The notes beneath the pieces are model-generated. The model did no database searches. It was not told the origin of the DNA and saw only the letters and a program-made list of their open reading frames with translations. A stretch of DNA of 64,000 bases from Ga0077530 sp035565975. Its GTDB lineage: Bacteria; Pseudomonadota; Alphaproteobacteria; Rhizobiales; Hyphomicrobiaceae. Below, one piece after another: positions 17,467 through 25,647 of the stretch; position 1 is the stretch's first letter; every line of letters begins with the position of its first letter. Position numbers and translations under genes: made by a program. The stretch is taken from the NCBI GenBank assembly GCA_035565975.1, contig DATMRT010000054.1, forward strand, positions 9,880 through 73,879, written 5' to 3'.

Positions 17467-18463
17467 GGACCGCTCCCGCATCTTGCACGTCGTCGAAGGC
17501 CGAGGCGAGGCTCGGCCACGGCGCCGCGTTGGCAGCCGCCCGTCCGGCCAGCATCTCGGTGCGCGCTGCGTTGGCTATCTCGTCCAACATCGCGGGGGCC
17601 AAGCCGCGCTCGATGAGCACCGCCTTGAGACGCGCGATCGGGCAGCGCGTCTTCGCCGCTTCGACCTGCTTCGGATCGCGCCACGCGGCGGCGTCCGTCG
17701 CCGTGTGACCGCTCCAGCGGTAGGTGCGCGCGTGGATCATGCGCGGACCGCCGCCGCCGCGCACTTCGCCGATGAGGCGCGCGGCCGTTTCCTCGACCGT
17801 GAGCGGGTCATTGCCGTCGATCGAGACGGCGGGTACGCCGATCGCATTGGCGCGCGCCGCGGGGCCGTCGCCAGCGGTAACGGTGCGCGTCTCGGTGTGG
17901 GCGGCAACACCATTGTCCTCGCAGACGAAGAGCACGGGCAGCGAATAGATGGCCGCCCAATTGAGGGCTTCGAGGAAAGGACCTCGGTTCGTCGCGCCGT
18001 CGCCGAACATGCAGACGACGATCGCGTCCGATTTGAGCAGCTTCAGACCCTGCGCGGCGCCGACAGCGATCGGCAGGCCGCCGGCAACCACGCCATTGGC
18101 GCCGAGCATCCCGACCGAGAAATCGGCAATGTGCATGGAGCCGCCCTTGCCGTTGCAGTACCCACCTTCTCGGCCGTACAACTCGAGATACATCGTGGCT
18201 GCATCGGCGCCCTTGGCGAGGGCGTGGCCATGCCCCCGGTGGTTGGACGTGAGGCGGTCGTCATGGCGCAGGCTCGCGCAGACGCCGGCGGGAATTGCTT
18301 CCTGCCCGAACGAGACGTGCAAGGGACCAGGGATTTCGCCGGCTTTGTAGGCTTCGAGCGCGGTTTCCTCGAACGTGCGGATCCGCACCATCGTGCGGTA
18401 GAGGTCGGTCAAGCGTTTCAGATTATCGCCGGCCGCCGCCGGCGTCCCTCCTGGTGTGGCCAC
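17459..18463 (-). CDS. Alpha-ketoacid dehydrogenase E1 component, alpha subunit
   Basis: 334-residue partner of the E1 beta subunit. It contains HVSFGQEAIPAGV, SNHRGHGHALAKG, the glycine-rich GGSMHIADFSVGMLGANG and the thiamine-diphosphate motif beginning GDGATNRGPFLEALN and ending about 14 residues later at DNGV. Pattern and length resemble AcoA-type acetoin dehydrogenases. It is the first gene of a leftward E1 alpha-E1 beta-SDR operon and is divergent from the MoeB-like gene, with about 130 bases between. Confidence 0.88.
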   Translation of the reverse strand: MATPGGTPAAAGDNLKRLTDLYRTMVRIRTFEETALEAYKAGEIPGPLHVSFGQEAIPAGVCASLRHDDRLTSNHRGHGHALAKGADAATMYLELYGREGGYCNGKGGSMHIADFSVGMLGANGVVAGGLPIAVGAAQGLKLLKSDAIVVCMFGDGATNRGPFLEALNWAAIYSLPVLFVCEDNGVAAHTETRTVTAGDGPAARANAIGVPAVSIDGNDPLTVEETAARLIGEVRGGGGPRMIHARTYRWSGHTATDAAAWRDPKQVEAAKTRCPIARLKAVLIERGLAPAMLDEIANAARTEMLAGRAAANAAPWPSLASAFDDVQDAGAVHG

Positions 18464-18597
18464 GTTCGGGCTCCATTCTTGCGGTGCGTTTCCCTTGAGG
18501 GAGGAACATCCGGCAGGGGGCGCAAAAAAGCAAGGTAATGGGCCGATCAGGACCTATGCTGGCCACGCGCGGCGCGAGCGACTATATATATCCGGCC

Positions 18598-19431
18598 ATG
18601 ACCCTGACACCCGAGGAGATCGCCCGCTACAAGCGCCACCTCGTTCTGCGAGACGTCGGCGGGCAGGGCCAGCAGAAGCTCAAGGCGGCGCGCGTGCTGG
18701 TCATCGGTGCGGGCGGACTTGGTTCGCCGGTTGCCATGTATCTCGCGGCTGCCGGCGTGGGCACGCTTGGGATTATCGACGACGATACGGTCTCGCTCGA
18801 CAACCTGCAGCGCCAGATCGTGCACGAGACCGCGCGCGTCGGCGCGCTCAAGGTCGAGAGCGCGCGCGAGACGCTCGGGCGGATCAATCCGCACGTGACG
18901 GTCGAAACGCACGCGACGCGCATCACGTCCGAGAACGCCCTCGACCTGATCGGTAAGTACGACCTCGTGATCGACGGCTCGGACAATTTCGCGACGCGCT
19001 ATCTCGTGTCCGATGCCTGCTACTTCGCCAAGCGCACGCTCGTGTTCGGCGCACTCGGCGCCTTCGACGGCTACATCACGACCTTCAAGCCGCACGAGAC
19101 GAAGGCGGATGGTACGCCATGGCCGACGTACCGCTGCATTTTTCCCGAGGCGCCGCCGCCAGGCACGGTCGCCAACTGCGCCGAGGTCGGTATTCTAGGC
19201 GCGGTCGCGGGAGTCGTCGGCACGCTGCTCGCGACCGAGGCGTTGAAAGAAATTCTCGGCATCGGCGAGACGCTCGCCGGCCGCCTCATGATCTACGACG
19301 CACTCGCGAGTCGCTTCGAGCAGGTGAAAGTCGCGTGGGATCCGGAGAATGCGCTCAGCGGCAAGCACGCCACCATCAAGGACCTCTCGATCCATGCCGG
19401 CGCAGGCGAGAGCGCGGTCTGCGTGGCATAG
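18598..19431 (+). CDS. MoeB/ThiF-type adenylyltransferase without the zinc cysteines
   Basis: E1-like enzyme of 277 residues that should adenylate the C-terminus of a ubiquitin-like sulfur carrier such as MoaD or ThiS. GAGGLGSP (37-44) binds ATP; DNLQRQIVH (68-76) and DGSDNFATR (126-134) are conserved, and Cys194 in VANCAEVGIL matches the catalytic cysteine region. The usual four zinc ligands in two CxxC pairs are mostly gone: Thr177 with Cys180, and Asn251 with Ser254. ATG 18598 starts the conserved sequence. It stands alone between unrelated genes. No rhodanese domain is fused. Confidence 0.88.
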   Translation: MTLTPEEIARYKRHLVLRDVGGQGQQKLKAARVLVIGAGGLGSPVAMYLAAAGVGTLGIIDDDTVSLDNLQRQIVHETARVGALKVESARETLGRINPHVTVETHATRITSENALDLIGKYDLVIDGSDNFATRYLVSDACYFAKRTLVFGALGAFDGYITTFKPHETKADGTPWPTYRCIFPEAPPPGTVANCAEVGILGAVAGVVGTLLATEALKEILGIGETLAGRLMIYDALASRFEQVKVAWDPENALSGKHATIKDLSIHAGAGESAVCVA

Positions 19432-19441
19432 ACTTTTCCCT

Positions 19442-19461
19442 CTCCCCGCAAGGGCGGGGAG
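19442..19461. repeat. Small GC-rich hairpin between convergent genes
   Basis: CTCCCCGC (19442-19449) and GCGGGGAG (19454-19461) form a perfect 8-bp stem with loop AAGG. The surrounding CCCTC and AAGGAGA bases match the hairpin at 23446-23465. It sits between the MoeB-like gene and the dioxygenase gene and may act as a REP-type terminator. Confidence 0.55.
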
Positions 19462-19472
19462 AAGGAGATCAC

Positions 19473-20360
19473 TTAATTCTCCCGCACCAGCTTGAACTCG
19501 TGCTGCAGGGACCAGAAGGGGCTGCTCAGGCCCGCTTCGGCCGCAGCCTTCGGATCATCGCGCTGCGTGATCTCGCACACGAGGCTGTCCTTCACGCCGA
19601 AGACCACATCTGATTCGAGATAGGGATCGCCCTTGTCGAAGAGGTGGGTGACGATCGTCTGGTAGCCCGGTGCCGAGACGATGAAGTGGATGTGCGCCGG
19701 TCGATAAGGATGACGGCCGAGGGCGCGGAGCAGATCGCCGACCGGTCCATCAGCGGGGATCGGGTAGAAGAGCGGCTTCGACGAGCGGAACCAGTAGCGG
19801 CCGTCGGCGCCGGTGACGAAGCGGCCGCGCAGGTTCATATCGGGCTGAATGTCCTTCTGCTGGACATCGTAGAAGCCCTCGCTGTTCGCCTGCCAGACAT
19901 CGAGCGTCGCGCCTTCGATCGGCTTGCCGCTCTCGTCCACCACCGTGCCCGTGACGATCAGCGGCTCGCCCTTGTCCTCGAGGTTGATCGTGTCGCCCAT
20001 CTGCCGGAGTGGCGCGGATGCAACGTGGAAGGGACCGAGAACGGTCGTCTCGGTCGCGCCCGACGGCTTGCGATGATTGATGGCGTCGACGAGCATGGAG
20101 ACGCCGAACGTATCCGAGAAGAGGATGAACTCCTGCCGCCAGTCAGTGCACCAGTGTCCGGTCTCGGTGAGGAACTTTATGGCCGCCAGCCACTCCTCCT
20201 CGGTCGGCTCCACTTCCTTCACGACCGCGTGCATATGACGGATCACGCTCTCCATGACCTGGCGCAGGCGCTCGTTCTTGGCACCGGCCATGGCGGCGAC
20301 GACGAGGTCGGCGGAGCGTGCCTCGTCGAAGGCGAACTGCGTGGTTCCATCAGCGCTCAT
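19473..20360 (-). CDS. Intradiol ring-cleavage dioxygenase (hydroxyquinol/catechol 1,2-dioxygenase type)
   Basis: Non-haem Fe(III) enzyme that cleaves a catecholic ring between its two hydroxyls. The 295-residue protein has the N-terminal helical dioxygenase domain and then the catalytic beta-sandwich. Ligand regions are visible: GFYDVQ and FYPIPADGPVG for the two Tyr, and RPAHIHFIVSAPGYQ for the two His. TVLGPFHVASAP is typical of the hydroxyquinol subgroup. No other aromatic catabolism genes or LysR regulator lie next to it, so the physiological substrate is open. Confidence 0.88.
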   Translation of the reverse strand: MSADGTTQFAFDEARSADLVVAAMAGAKNERLRQVMESVIRHMHAVVKEVEPTEEEWLAAIKFLTETGHWCTDWRQEFILFSDTFGVSMLVDAINHRKPSGATETTVLGPFHVASAPLRQMGDTINLEDKGEPLIVTGTVVDESGKPIEGATLDVWQANSEGFYDVQQKDIQPDMNLRGRFVTGADGRYWFRSSKPLFYPIPADGPVGDLLRALGRHPYRPAHIHFIVSAPGYQTIVTHLFDKGDPYLESDVVFGVKDSLVCEITQRDDPKAAAEAGLSSPFWSLQHEFKLVREN

Positions 20361-20570
20361 CGTTTCCTCCCTGGTGCTGGCCGTTTGTTCGGCTCATCGA
20401 CCCACAATGAGCCGTCGCAGGCGGGGTAGTAAAGATTACAACTGCATGTCACGCGGTGGAGTTTCACCCCAGATGCGCGAATCGGCGCTGAGGCTTAGAA
20501 TTGCCCAACTTGAAGGTACCGGTTGCGCGAGCGTGGCCTGCGGTGCCGCACCTGAGGAAATGAGAGCGCC

Positions 20571-20978
20571 ATGCGCCATTGCGCATTTGTAAGGACCTGG
20601 GCGGCCGCGCTGCCCGCGCTGGTGCTGCTCACAGCACTGGCGGTCCCGCCACTTGCGGCGCAGGGGGCAGGCGGCGACGTGCGCCCCTATGACGCCAAAC
20701 TCATGCGCCTCGCGGAGATCCTCGGCGCTGTGCACTACCTGCGCGAGCTCTGTGGCGCCAATGAGGGACAGACGTGGCGCAAGCGCATGGAAGAGCTCAT
20801 CGAGGGAGAGGGCAATGCCTCGCTCCGCCGCGCGCAGCTCACGAGCCGCTTCAACAACGGCTATCGCAGCTATAGCCGCACGTATCAGTCCTGCACGCCC
20901 TCCGCGCAGACGGCAGTGACGCGCTTCCTCGCCGAGGGCGCCGAAATCGCGACCGAGCTCGCCAAGGTCCAGCAGTAG
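20571..20978 (+). CDS. TIGR02301-type periplasmic protein of unknown function
   Basis: A 135-residue protein with a signal peptide (hydrophobic core AALPALVLLTALAVPPLAA). The mature part is helical, with two cysteines (LRELCGANEG and YQSCTPSAQ) that could form a disulfide, and the stretch RAQLTSRFNNGYRSYSRTYQ. This pattern matches a family confined to alphaproteobacteria that I recall as TIGR02301. Function is unknown. It ends 3 bases before the end of the convergent lysE-like gene. Confidence 0.78.
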   Translation: MRHCAFVRTWAAALPALVLLTALAVPPLAAQGAGGDVRPYDAKLMRLAEILGAVHYLRELCGANEGQTWRKRMEELIEGEGNASLRRAQLTSRFNNGYRSYSRTYQSCTPSAQTAVTRFLAEGAEIATELAKVQQ

Positions 20979-20981
20979 CGG

Positions 20982-21653
20982 TCAGATTATCCGGCCCGAG
21001 ATGAACTTCATCGCGACCTCGGAGAGCAGCAGGCCGCCGAAGCCGAGCAGAATGAGGCTCGCCAATCGATTGAGAAGCCGCAGCATCTCGACATCCATGT
21101 GATGGCGGAAGCGGCTGATGGTGTGCGAGAGCACGATCCACCACAACAAGCTGCCGCCCATGATCGCGGCGACCATCGTGAAGGCATCGATGTAGGTCTC
21201 GACCTGGACGTACGAGCTGACGCCGCCGAAGATCGCGAAGAGCCCGAGCACGGCGCCAGGGTTGGTGATCGTGAGGAAGAAGGTCTGCGGGATATCCCAG
21301 GCGAAAGCCGCCAGCGACGGGCGCCGGCCGTCGATGTGCTCGTCGTGATGAAGCTGCGGTCGCGTGAAATACAAGCGGATGCCGAACGCGACCAGGGCGA
21401 GGCCGCCGATCGTCTGCACGGTCATGCGATAGTGCCGGATCACGCCTGTCACGGCACCGACGCCGAGCGCTGCAAAGAGCGCGATGAGGCCATCCCCGAT
21501 GACGACGCCGAGCCCCGCGGCAACGCCGCCCCAGAAGCCGCGCTCGAGGGAGCGCTGAAGACAAAGCAGATTGACCGGGCCGACCGGCATGGCGATCAGC
21601 ACGCCGATCATGATGCCAGCCGGTATGATCAGCGGATTGGGCAGGAACGTCAT
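20982..21653 (-). CDS. LysE/RhtB-family amino-acid exporter
   Basis: A 223-residue inner-membrane protein with about six hydrophobic segments. The N-terminal MIGVLIAMPVGPVNLLCLQRSLERG is the LysE-family signature (PVGP in the first helix), and ITNPGAVLGLFAIFGG matches the second conserved block. The frame extends to 21767, but ATG 21653 begins the hydrophobic conserved region. Members export lysine, arginine, threonine or homoserine lactone; the substrate cannot be told here. A perfect 18-bp palindrome lies 166 bases upstream. Confidence 0.86.
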   Translation of the reverse strand: MTFLPNPLIIPAGIMIGVLIAMPVGPVNLLCLQRSLERGFWGGVAAGLGVVIGDGLIALFAALGVGAVTGVIRHYRMTVQTIGGLALVAFGIRLYFTRPQLHHDEHIDGRRPSLAAFAWDIPQTFFLTITNPGAVLGLFAIFGGVSSYVQVETYIDAFTMVAAIMGGSLLWWIVLSHTISRFRHHMDVEMLRLLNRLASLILLGFGGLLLSEVAMKFISGRII

Positions 21654-21964
21654 CGGGCGTATCGCCCAGCGTGCGAGTGGTTGCAACGATCCCGGCGGGG
21701 AATGGCGGAGCGGTCCTGACGCGGTCGCGGCGCGGCGATGGCCACGCGGGGCGCGGCATGTCGGCATCGCAAGGTGCTTCGCGGCGGTCTGCGCACGCCG
21801 GGCTCGTCTCCATTCGTGTGCAGCACGCGTGCTGCAATATGTCGGCTGGATGTACTCCTTAGTGGCGGCTTATGGCCTTGTCCACGGGCGAGGGAGCGTC
21901 CGCCGCAAACTTGTGCGCGGAGCGCTGCTGTACGGACGATCCAAATTGGCCGAGGGCAGCCCGC
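21654..21964. other. 311-bp intergenic region with an 18-bp palindrome
   Basis: There is no convincing gene between the lysE-like start and the end of the next leftward gene. The region is GC-rich and its main feature is the palindrome at 21819-21836. Confidence 0.6.
21819..21836. promoter_or_regulatory. 18-bp perfect palindrome TGCAGCACGCGTGCTGCA
   Basis: The 18 bases are exactly self-complementary with no spacer. The site lies 166 bp upstream of the lysE-like start and 129 bp downstream of the preceding leftward gene, so an operator for a dimeric regulator of the exporter is plausible. Nothing in the sequence identifies the regulator. Confidence 0.45.
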
Positions 21965-22744
21965 TCAAACCGAGCCGGAGCCGCCCGACGAAGTGAGCAG
22001 ACGTTCGATCCGCCGCTGCTGCTCGTTGCTGCGCCAGACATTCTCGATCAAGAACGGCTCCGCGCCGGCAATGGCCGGCTTGAAGACGACATCGCCGGTG
22101 CCGAGCCCGAGAAAGCCGAGACCCAACAGCTTGTGGCGGAAGAGATCGTCGGGAGCGCGCCGCATGAGCATGCCGCGCGTGTCGTAGACGAGGCCCGTCG
22201 CATTGCCGAGCCGGTGGCGCTCGACCACCTGCCCGCCGGCAAAGCGCCAGTACGTGAGCTGGTCGATGAAGAAAACCACGACGATCCAGATGAGCAGGAG
22301 GCCGGTCGACATCATCATGTAGAATGCGAGGTTCATGTGCAGGCGAAGCTCAGGCACGAAACGGAAAACCGAGCTCAGGCCCCACTGCCATTGGATTCCG
22401 ACGAGCGCCAGGGCTACCACCGCGGCGATGATGAACGTGTGCAGCACGCGCGCGCGCACGTTCGTGAAGACAATGACGAACAGGACGACGGCGACGTAGG
22501 AGATGCCGAGCCAGCTTTCGGGGAAGAACTTGATCTGCTTGCCGGCGAACGGCACTTCGACGTTGTTCAGGTACGTCGCGAGCGCGCACATGTAGCCGTA
22601 GAACCAGACGACCCACCAGTAGAGGATGTTGGAGTGGGCGACGAGGCGAACCTCGCGCGGTGCCGCGGCCCGCTGGGCCTGGACGTGCATTCTCGCAGCT
22701 CTCATGGCGGCGGCGTCGCCACCCGCGTCCCGTGCTTCGGCCAT
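21965..22744 (-). CDS. Membrane protein with four helices, function unknown
   Basis: A 259-residue protein I do not recognise. After a polar N-terminus of about 40 residues it has four hydrophobic segments at about 41-60, 80-97, 100-121 and 139-161, then a soluble C-terminal part of about 95 residues (QLTYWRFAGGQVVERHRLGN) that could be a small beta-rich domain. An earlier in-frame start at 22807 would run into the repeat element, so ATG 22744 is more likely. Its upstream region holds one copy of the two-hairpin element. Confidence 0.75.
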   Translation of the reverse strand: MAEARDAGGDAAAMRAARMHVQAQRAAAPREVRLVAHSNILYWWVVWFYGYMCALATYLNNVEVPFAGKQIKFFPESWLGISYVAVVLFVIVFTNVRARVLHTFIIAAVVALALVGIQWQWGLSSVFRFVPELRLHMNLAFYMMMSTGLLLIWIVVVFFIDQLTYWRFAGGQVVERHRLGNATGLVYDTRGMLMRRAPDDLFRHKLLGLGFLGLGTGDVVFKPAIAGAEPFLIENVWRSNEQQRRIERLLTSSGGSGSV

Positions 22745-23127
22745 GTGCGTGACCTTTCCCCTGCAATGGTGAGGCGCCCCGTGTGCTGATCGAGAAATTC
22801 GCCACACCAGGCGGTGAGGTACGGAGCGAATATCTCGGTCTGAATCACACTGGCGAAGACTATGATCCTAGTGTCCCTTTGATGCCGAAGTTCGCTCGTG
22901 CGACCAGCACGGTGGTGTGGCGACCTTCGGCATCGGGACACTAGCCGAGCCCCGCGGTGCCGGACGCAGGCAGAGGCTACGGCAGAGCAGGCCACGGCGA
23001 CAAGAGCCGCGAGATGGGACGTACGTCTGTCTCGATACCTGGCCGGCTCTTGCCGCGACTCGAGCTTGCGCTCTGATCGCATTATGACATATCAGCCTTT
23101 CGGGCGGGTTCGATGGGGAGCAGGGCA
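22745..23127. other. 383-bp divergent intergenic region
   Basis: It separates the leftward membrane-protein gene from the rightward DUF6166 gene. It contains the two-hairpin repeat element at 22781-22944 and otherwise nothing I can identify. Promoters for both genes must lie here. Confidence 0.6.
22781..22944 (+). repeat. Two-hairpin repeat element, copy 1
   Basis: Hairpin 1 pairs bases 22788-22802 with 22826-22840 (13 of 15 Watson-Crick), enclosed by GTGTG (22781) and CACAC (22846-22850). Hairpin 2 pairs CTAGTGTCCC (22868-22877) with GGGACACTAG (22935-22944), and inside it GATGCCGAAGTTCG (22881-22894) with CGACCTTCGGCATC (22921-22934), 13 of 14. Total length is 164 bp. It matches copy 2 in order, spacing and sequence. 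No open frame is conserved in it. Confidence 0.85.
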
Positions 23128-23430
23128 ATGAAGACGTACAGCGGCGCGCGCGAGTTCGACGGGCTCGTCGTTCAGGTCGACGGGGTGCCGCTCCCGGAGC
23201 ACTACGAGATCAAGCAGTTCACGACCTGGGGCTTCGAGTGGACGTACGAAGGGGAGAGCCCGCAGCAGCTAGCGCTCGCAATCCTCTATGATCATCTGCG
23301 CGATGGGCCGCGGGCGATCGCGCTCTCAGGGCCGTTCATGCGGGAGGTCGTGGCCGATCTGGACAACGACTGGACGCTGACGAGCGATCAGGTCCAGGCC
23401 GCGATCGATCGGATCGAGGGGAAGAAGTAG
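23128..23430 (+). CDS. DUF6166-like small protein
   Basis: A 100-residue soluble protein. The pattern MKTYSGAREFDGLVVQVDG, then GFEWTYEGESPQQLALAIL and DDW-type NDWTLTSDQVQAAI at the C-terminus, matches a small domain I recall as DUF6166, of unknown function. ATG 23128 is preceded by GGGAG at about 23115-23119. It faces the nitroreductase gene, with a hairpin between them. Confidence 0.75.
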   Translation: MKTYSGAREFDGLVVQVDGVPLPEHYEIKQFTTWGFEWTYEGESPQQLALAILYDHLRDGPRAIALSGPFMREVVADLDNDWTLTSDQVQAAIDRIEGKK

Positions 23431-23445
23431 CGCCATTTCTTCCCT

Positions 23446-23465
23446 CTCCCTGCTCTTGCGGGGAG
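23446..23465. repeat. Small GC-rich hairpin between convergent genes
   Basis: CTCCCTGC (23446-23453) pairs with GCGGGGAG (23458-23465), with one G-T pair and loop TCTT. Flanking bases (CCCTCTCCC before, AAGGAGA after) match the hairpin at 19442-19461, and both occupy the gap between convergent genes. It is probably a REP-type terminator. Confidence 0.55.
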
Positions 23466-23476
23466 AAGGAGAAAGG

Positions 23477-24199
23477 TCAGCCCTTAGCCGGCTTGAGCTC
23501 ATCGACCCAGGTGACGAAGCTCTCGAGCGGCTCGCGTTCGGTGGTGAAGGTGTTCACCTTGGCGCTGGTGTCGGGATAGCCGATGCCCATGCCGCAGATG
23601 ATGATCTCGTCATCCGGAATGCCGAGGCGGGCGCGCAGAACCTCATGAAAGTTCGCGAGCGCGGCCTGCGGAATGGTCTCGAGCCCGAACTGGCGCGCCG
23701 CGATCATGATCGATTGAATGAACATGCCCGTATCGAGCCATGATCCCTTTTCGAGCTGGCGGTCGATCGAGAAGATGAAGGCGGTCGGCGCGCCGAAGAA
23801 CTCGTAGTTCTGCCGGCGCTGGGAGTTCATGCCGGCCTTGTCCTCGCGCGTGATCCCCATGGTGCTGTAGAGCCCCCAGCCGCACGCACGGCGGCGCGCG
23901 AGATAAGGCTCGTACCACTTCGTCGGATAGTACTCGTACTCGCGGGTGCCTTCGCCGACGGTGTCGTAGCGATGGCAAAGATCGGCCACGATCTGATTGC
24001 GGGCTGCGCCGTCGATCACGTGCACTTTCCACGGCTGGATGTTCGAGCCCGAAGGCGCGCGTCCTGCCGTCGTGAGGATGCGGGCGATCAGCTCGCGCGG
24101 GACCGGCGTCTTCAGGAAGGCGCGCGTCGACTTGCGGCCGCGGATCGCCTCCTCGACGGTTATGGCGCGCTCCGTGGGCGTGCGGCTGGCGTCGTTCAT
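23477..24199 (-). CDS. Nitroreductase-family flavoprotein
   Basis: A 240-residue FMN-dependent NAD(P)H oxidoreductase of the nitroreductase fold. EEAIRGRKSTRAFLKTPVP near residues 17-35 is the N-terminal FMN-phosphate motif and AGRAPSGSNIQPWKVHVI follows it. The C-terminal part has DTGMFIQSIMIAARQFGLET and IICGMGIGYPD. Related enzymes reduce nitroaromatics or quinones, or act as dehydrogenases; the real substrate is unknown. It is monocistronic as far as visible. Confidence 0.87.
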   Translation of the reverse strand: MNDASRTPTERAITVEEAIRGRKSTRAFLKTPVPRELIARILTTAGRAPSGSNIQPWKVHVIDGAARNQIVADLCHRYDTVGEGTREYEYYPTKWYEPYLARRRACGWGLYSTMGITREDKAGMNSQRRQNYEFFGAPTAFIFSIDRQLEKGSWLDTGMFIQSIMIAARQFGLETIPQAALANFHEVLRARLGIPDDEIIICGMGIGYPDTSAKVNTFTTEREPLESFVTWVDELKPAKG

Positions 24200-24317
24200 C
24201 GTGCTGTCGTCCCTGCGCTCGGTTTTTGGCTGAGGGGACGAGATAGCAGGCGAGGCGGGCAGGCTCCAGCCGCAATCGCCGCTGCGATACCCCTATGCGG
24301 AACCGGCAGCCCTCGGA

Positions 24318-25070
24318 TCAGCCGCCGAGCAAGCCGGCCTCTCCGAAAAGTGTGCGGAGGCGCGGTGCGCCGGCAGGAGGGGAAGTCGCGAGCGCCGCCA
24401 CCGCATCGAAATGCTCGAGATCAATAGAGGAAAGGCCGACGGGCTGGATCGGGTCGCCAACGAGCCTGCGCGCGCGTTCTGCGACAGCATCGCTACCGGG
24501 GCCGCGAGCGACGATGCCGAGCTGCTCGAGGAGTGCGCCGATGCCCGTCCCGCGCAACTTTCCGATGGCCTCGAGCCGCGTCCAGGCCGCGAGGAAGCGC
24601 AAACCGGGATCGTCCTCCGGCAGTGTGACATCCGGCAGCATGGCGCCACCGGCGATCTCAATCAGGCCGCGACGCTCGGCGCTGATGTGGACAGGCCGGC
24701 GCACCTCGGCGTCGACCCCGAGCCGCCCCTCATCGCGGACGGCGATGAGCACGAGTTCGCCCGTGTGCGTGAGGCTGAAATCCCCATTCCAGCCTGCAAC
24801 GCGGGGCTTGGCCGTTGCGCCCGGCACGTCGAAGCGGATGGCGCGGCCGACACGGTCCGCGAGCACGAGATGCAGGGCAGTATGCGCCGCGATCCAGCGC
24901 TCGCGCAGCCGCGCGTCCACGATGCGCTCCGCGCGCACGCGCTCCGCCTCCGTGAGCAGCGGTCGCGCCTCGTGAGCTGCAAGCAGTGCCGCCGCCTCGG
25001 CACCGAGATCGACAATCCATACGTCGGTGGCGCCCGGCAGTGCCTGTGCTGGACGGGCGCTCCCGGTCAC
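24318..25070 (-). CDS. 4'-phosphopantetheinyl transferase superfamily protein
   Basis: A 250-residue Sfp-type enzyme that would transfer phosphopantetheine from CoA to a carrier protein. The core motifs are present: FSLTHTGELVLIAV, GVDAEVRRP (metal-binding Asp and Glu) and WTRLEAIGKLRGTGIG, corresponding to WxxKEAxxK with Leu in place of the usual Lys. It starts with GTG, 3 bases after the stop of the MerR-like gene, so the two are co-transcribed. No polyketide or peptide synthetase gene lies in the window, so the target is elsewhere. Confidence 0.85.
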   Translation of the reverse strand: MTGSARPAQALPGATDVWIVDLGAEAAALLAAHEARPLLTEAERVRAERIVDARLRERWIAAHTALHLVLADRVGRAIRFDVPGATAKPRVAGWNGDFSLTHTGELVLIAVRDEGRLGVDAEVRRPVHISAERRGLIEIAGGAMLPDVTLPEDDPGLRFLAAWTRLEAIGKLRGTGIGALLEQLGIVARGPGSDAVAERARRLVGDPIQPVGLSSIDLEHFDAVAALATSPPAGAPRLRTLFGEAGLLGG

Positions 25071-25073
25071 GGC

Positions 25074-25589
25074 CTACCGCCGGCTGCTCGCGCCACTGGC
25101 TGCCAGCGGCGCCTTGGTGCGCAGTGTCTCGCCGGCGAGCAGCGCGCGACAGGCGCTGAGCTCCGAGATCGCCGCCTCGACCACATCCCGGTCGGCATGG
25201 AGCGCGTCAGGGCGCGCGCGTCGCGATTTGCGGGCTGCAGCCGGACGACGGCCCTTCGATGCCGTTGATGGGCTCGCCTCTGTGGCCGGCGGCACCGCCG
25301 CAAGCAACGCTGTCGTGTCGCCTGTCGCAAGGCGCTTGACGATCTCGGTGCCCTGCTCCTTGAGGATCCGCTGTACGCCCCGGATCGTGTAGGCATCGCG
25401 GTTGAGGAGCGTCTTGATGCCCTTGATCAGCTCGACATCCTCGGGTCGGTAGAAGCGCCGGCCGCCACCCCGCTTCAGCGGCTTCAGCTGCTTGAAACGC
25501 TGCTCCCAGAATCGCAGTACGTGCTTCGGCACGTCCAGCTCGGTGGATACCTCGCTGATCGTGCGGAATGCATCCGCCGACTTCGCCAT
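25074..25589 (-). CDS. MerR-family transcriptional regulator
   Basis: A 171-residue protein with an N-terminal MerR winged-helix domain (FRTISEVSTELDVPKHVLRFWEQRF, then GGGRRFYRPEDVELIKGIKTLL). The linker is rich in Ala, Arg and Lys, and a helical C-terminal segment (HADRDVVEAAISELSACRALLAG) probably dimerises. No metal-binding cysteines are seen. The gene behind ihfA is conserved in alphaproteobacteria; its regulon is not known to me. Confidence 0.87.
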   Translation of the reverse strand: MAKSADAFRTISEVSTELDVPKHVLRFWEQRFKQLKPLKRGGGRRFYRPEDVELIKGIKTLLNRDAYTIRGVQRILKEQGTEIVKRLATGDTTALLAAVPPATEASPSTASKGRRPAAARKSRRARPDALHADRDVVEAAISELSACRALLAGETLRTKAPLAASGASSRR

Positions 25590-25647
25590 GATATTGCCCC
25601 GCCGTGTTCATGGCTTCATGCCGTCGCCCAACGGCACAAAACCATTC

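Noticed and set aside
15883..17616. Open frame of about 580 codons on the plus strand opposite the SDR and E1 genes
   Set aside because: It crosses three conserved antisense genes and has only low-complexity sequence.
22781..22944. Insertion sequence or transposase remnant at the two-hairpin element
   Set aside because: No open frame, no DDE-type motif and only 164 bp; it is a non-coding structured repeat, at most a non-autonomous element.
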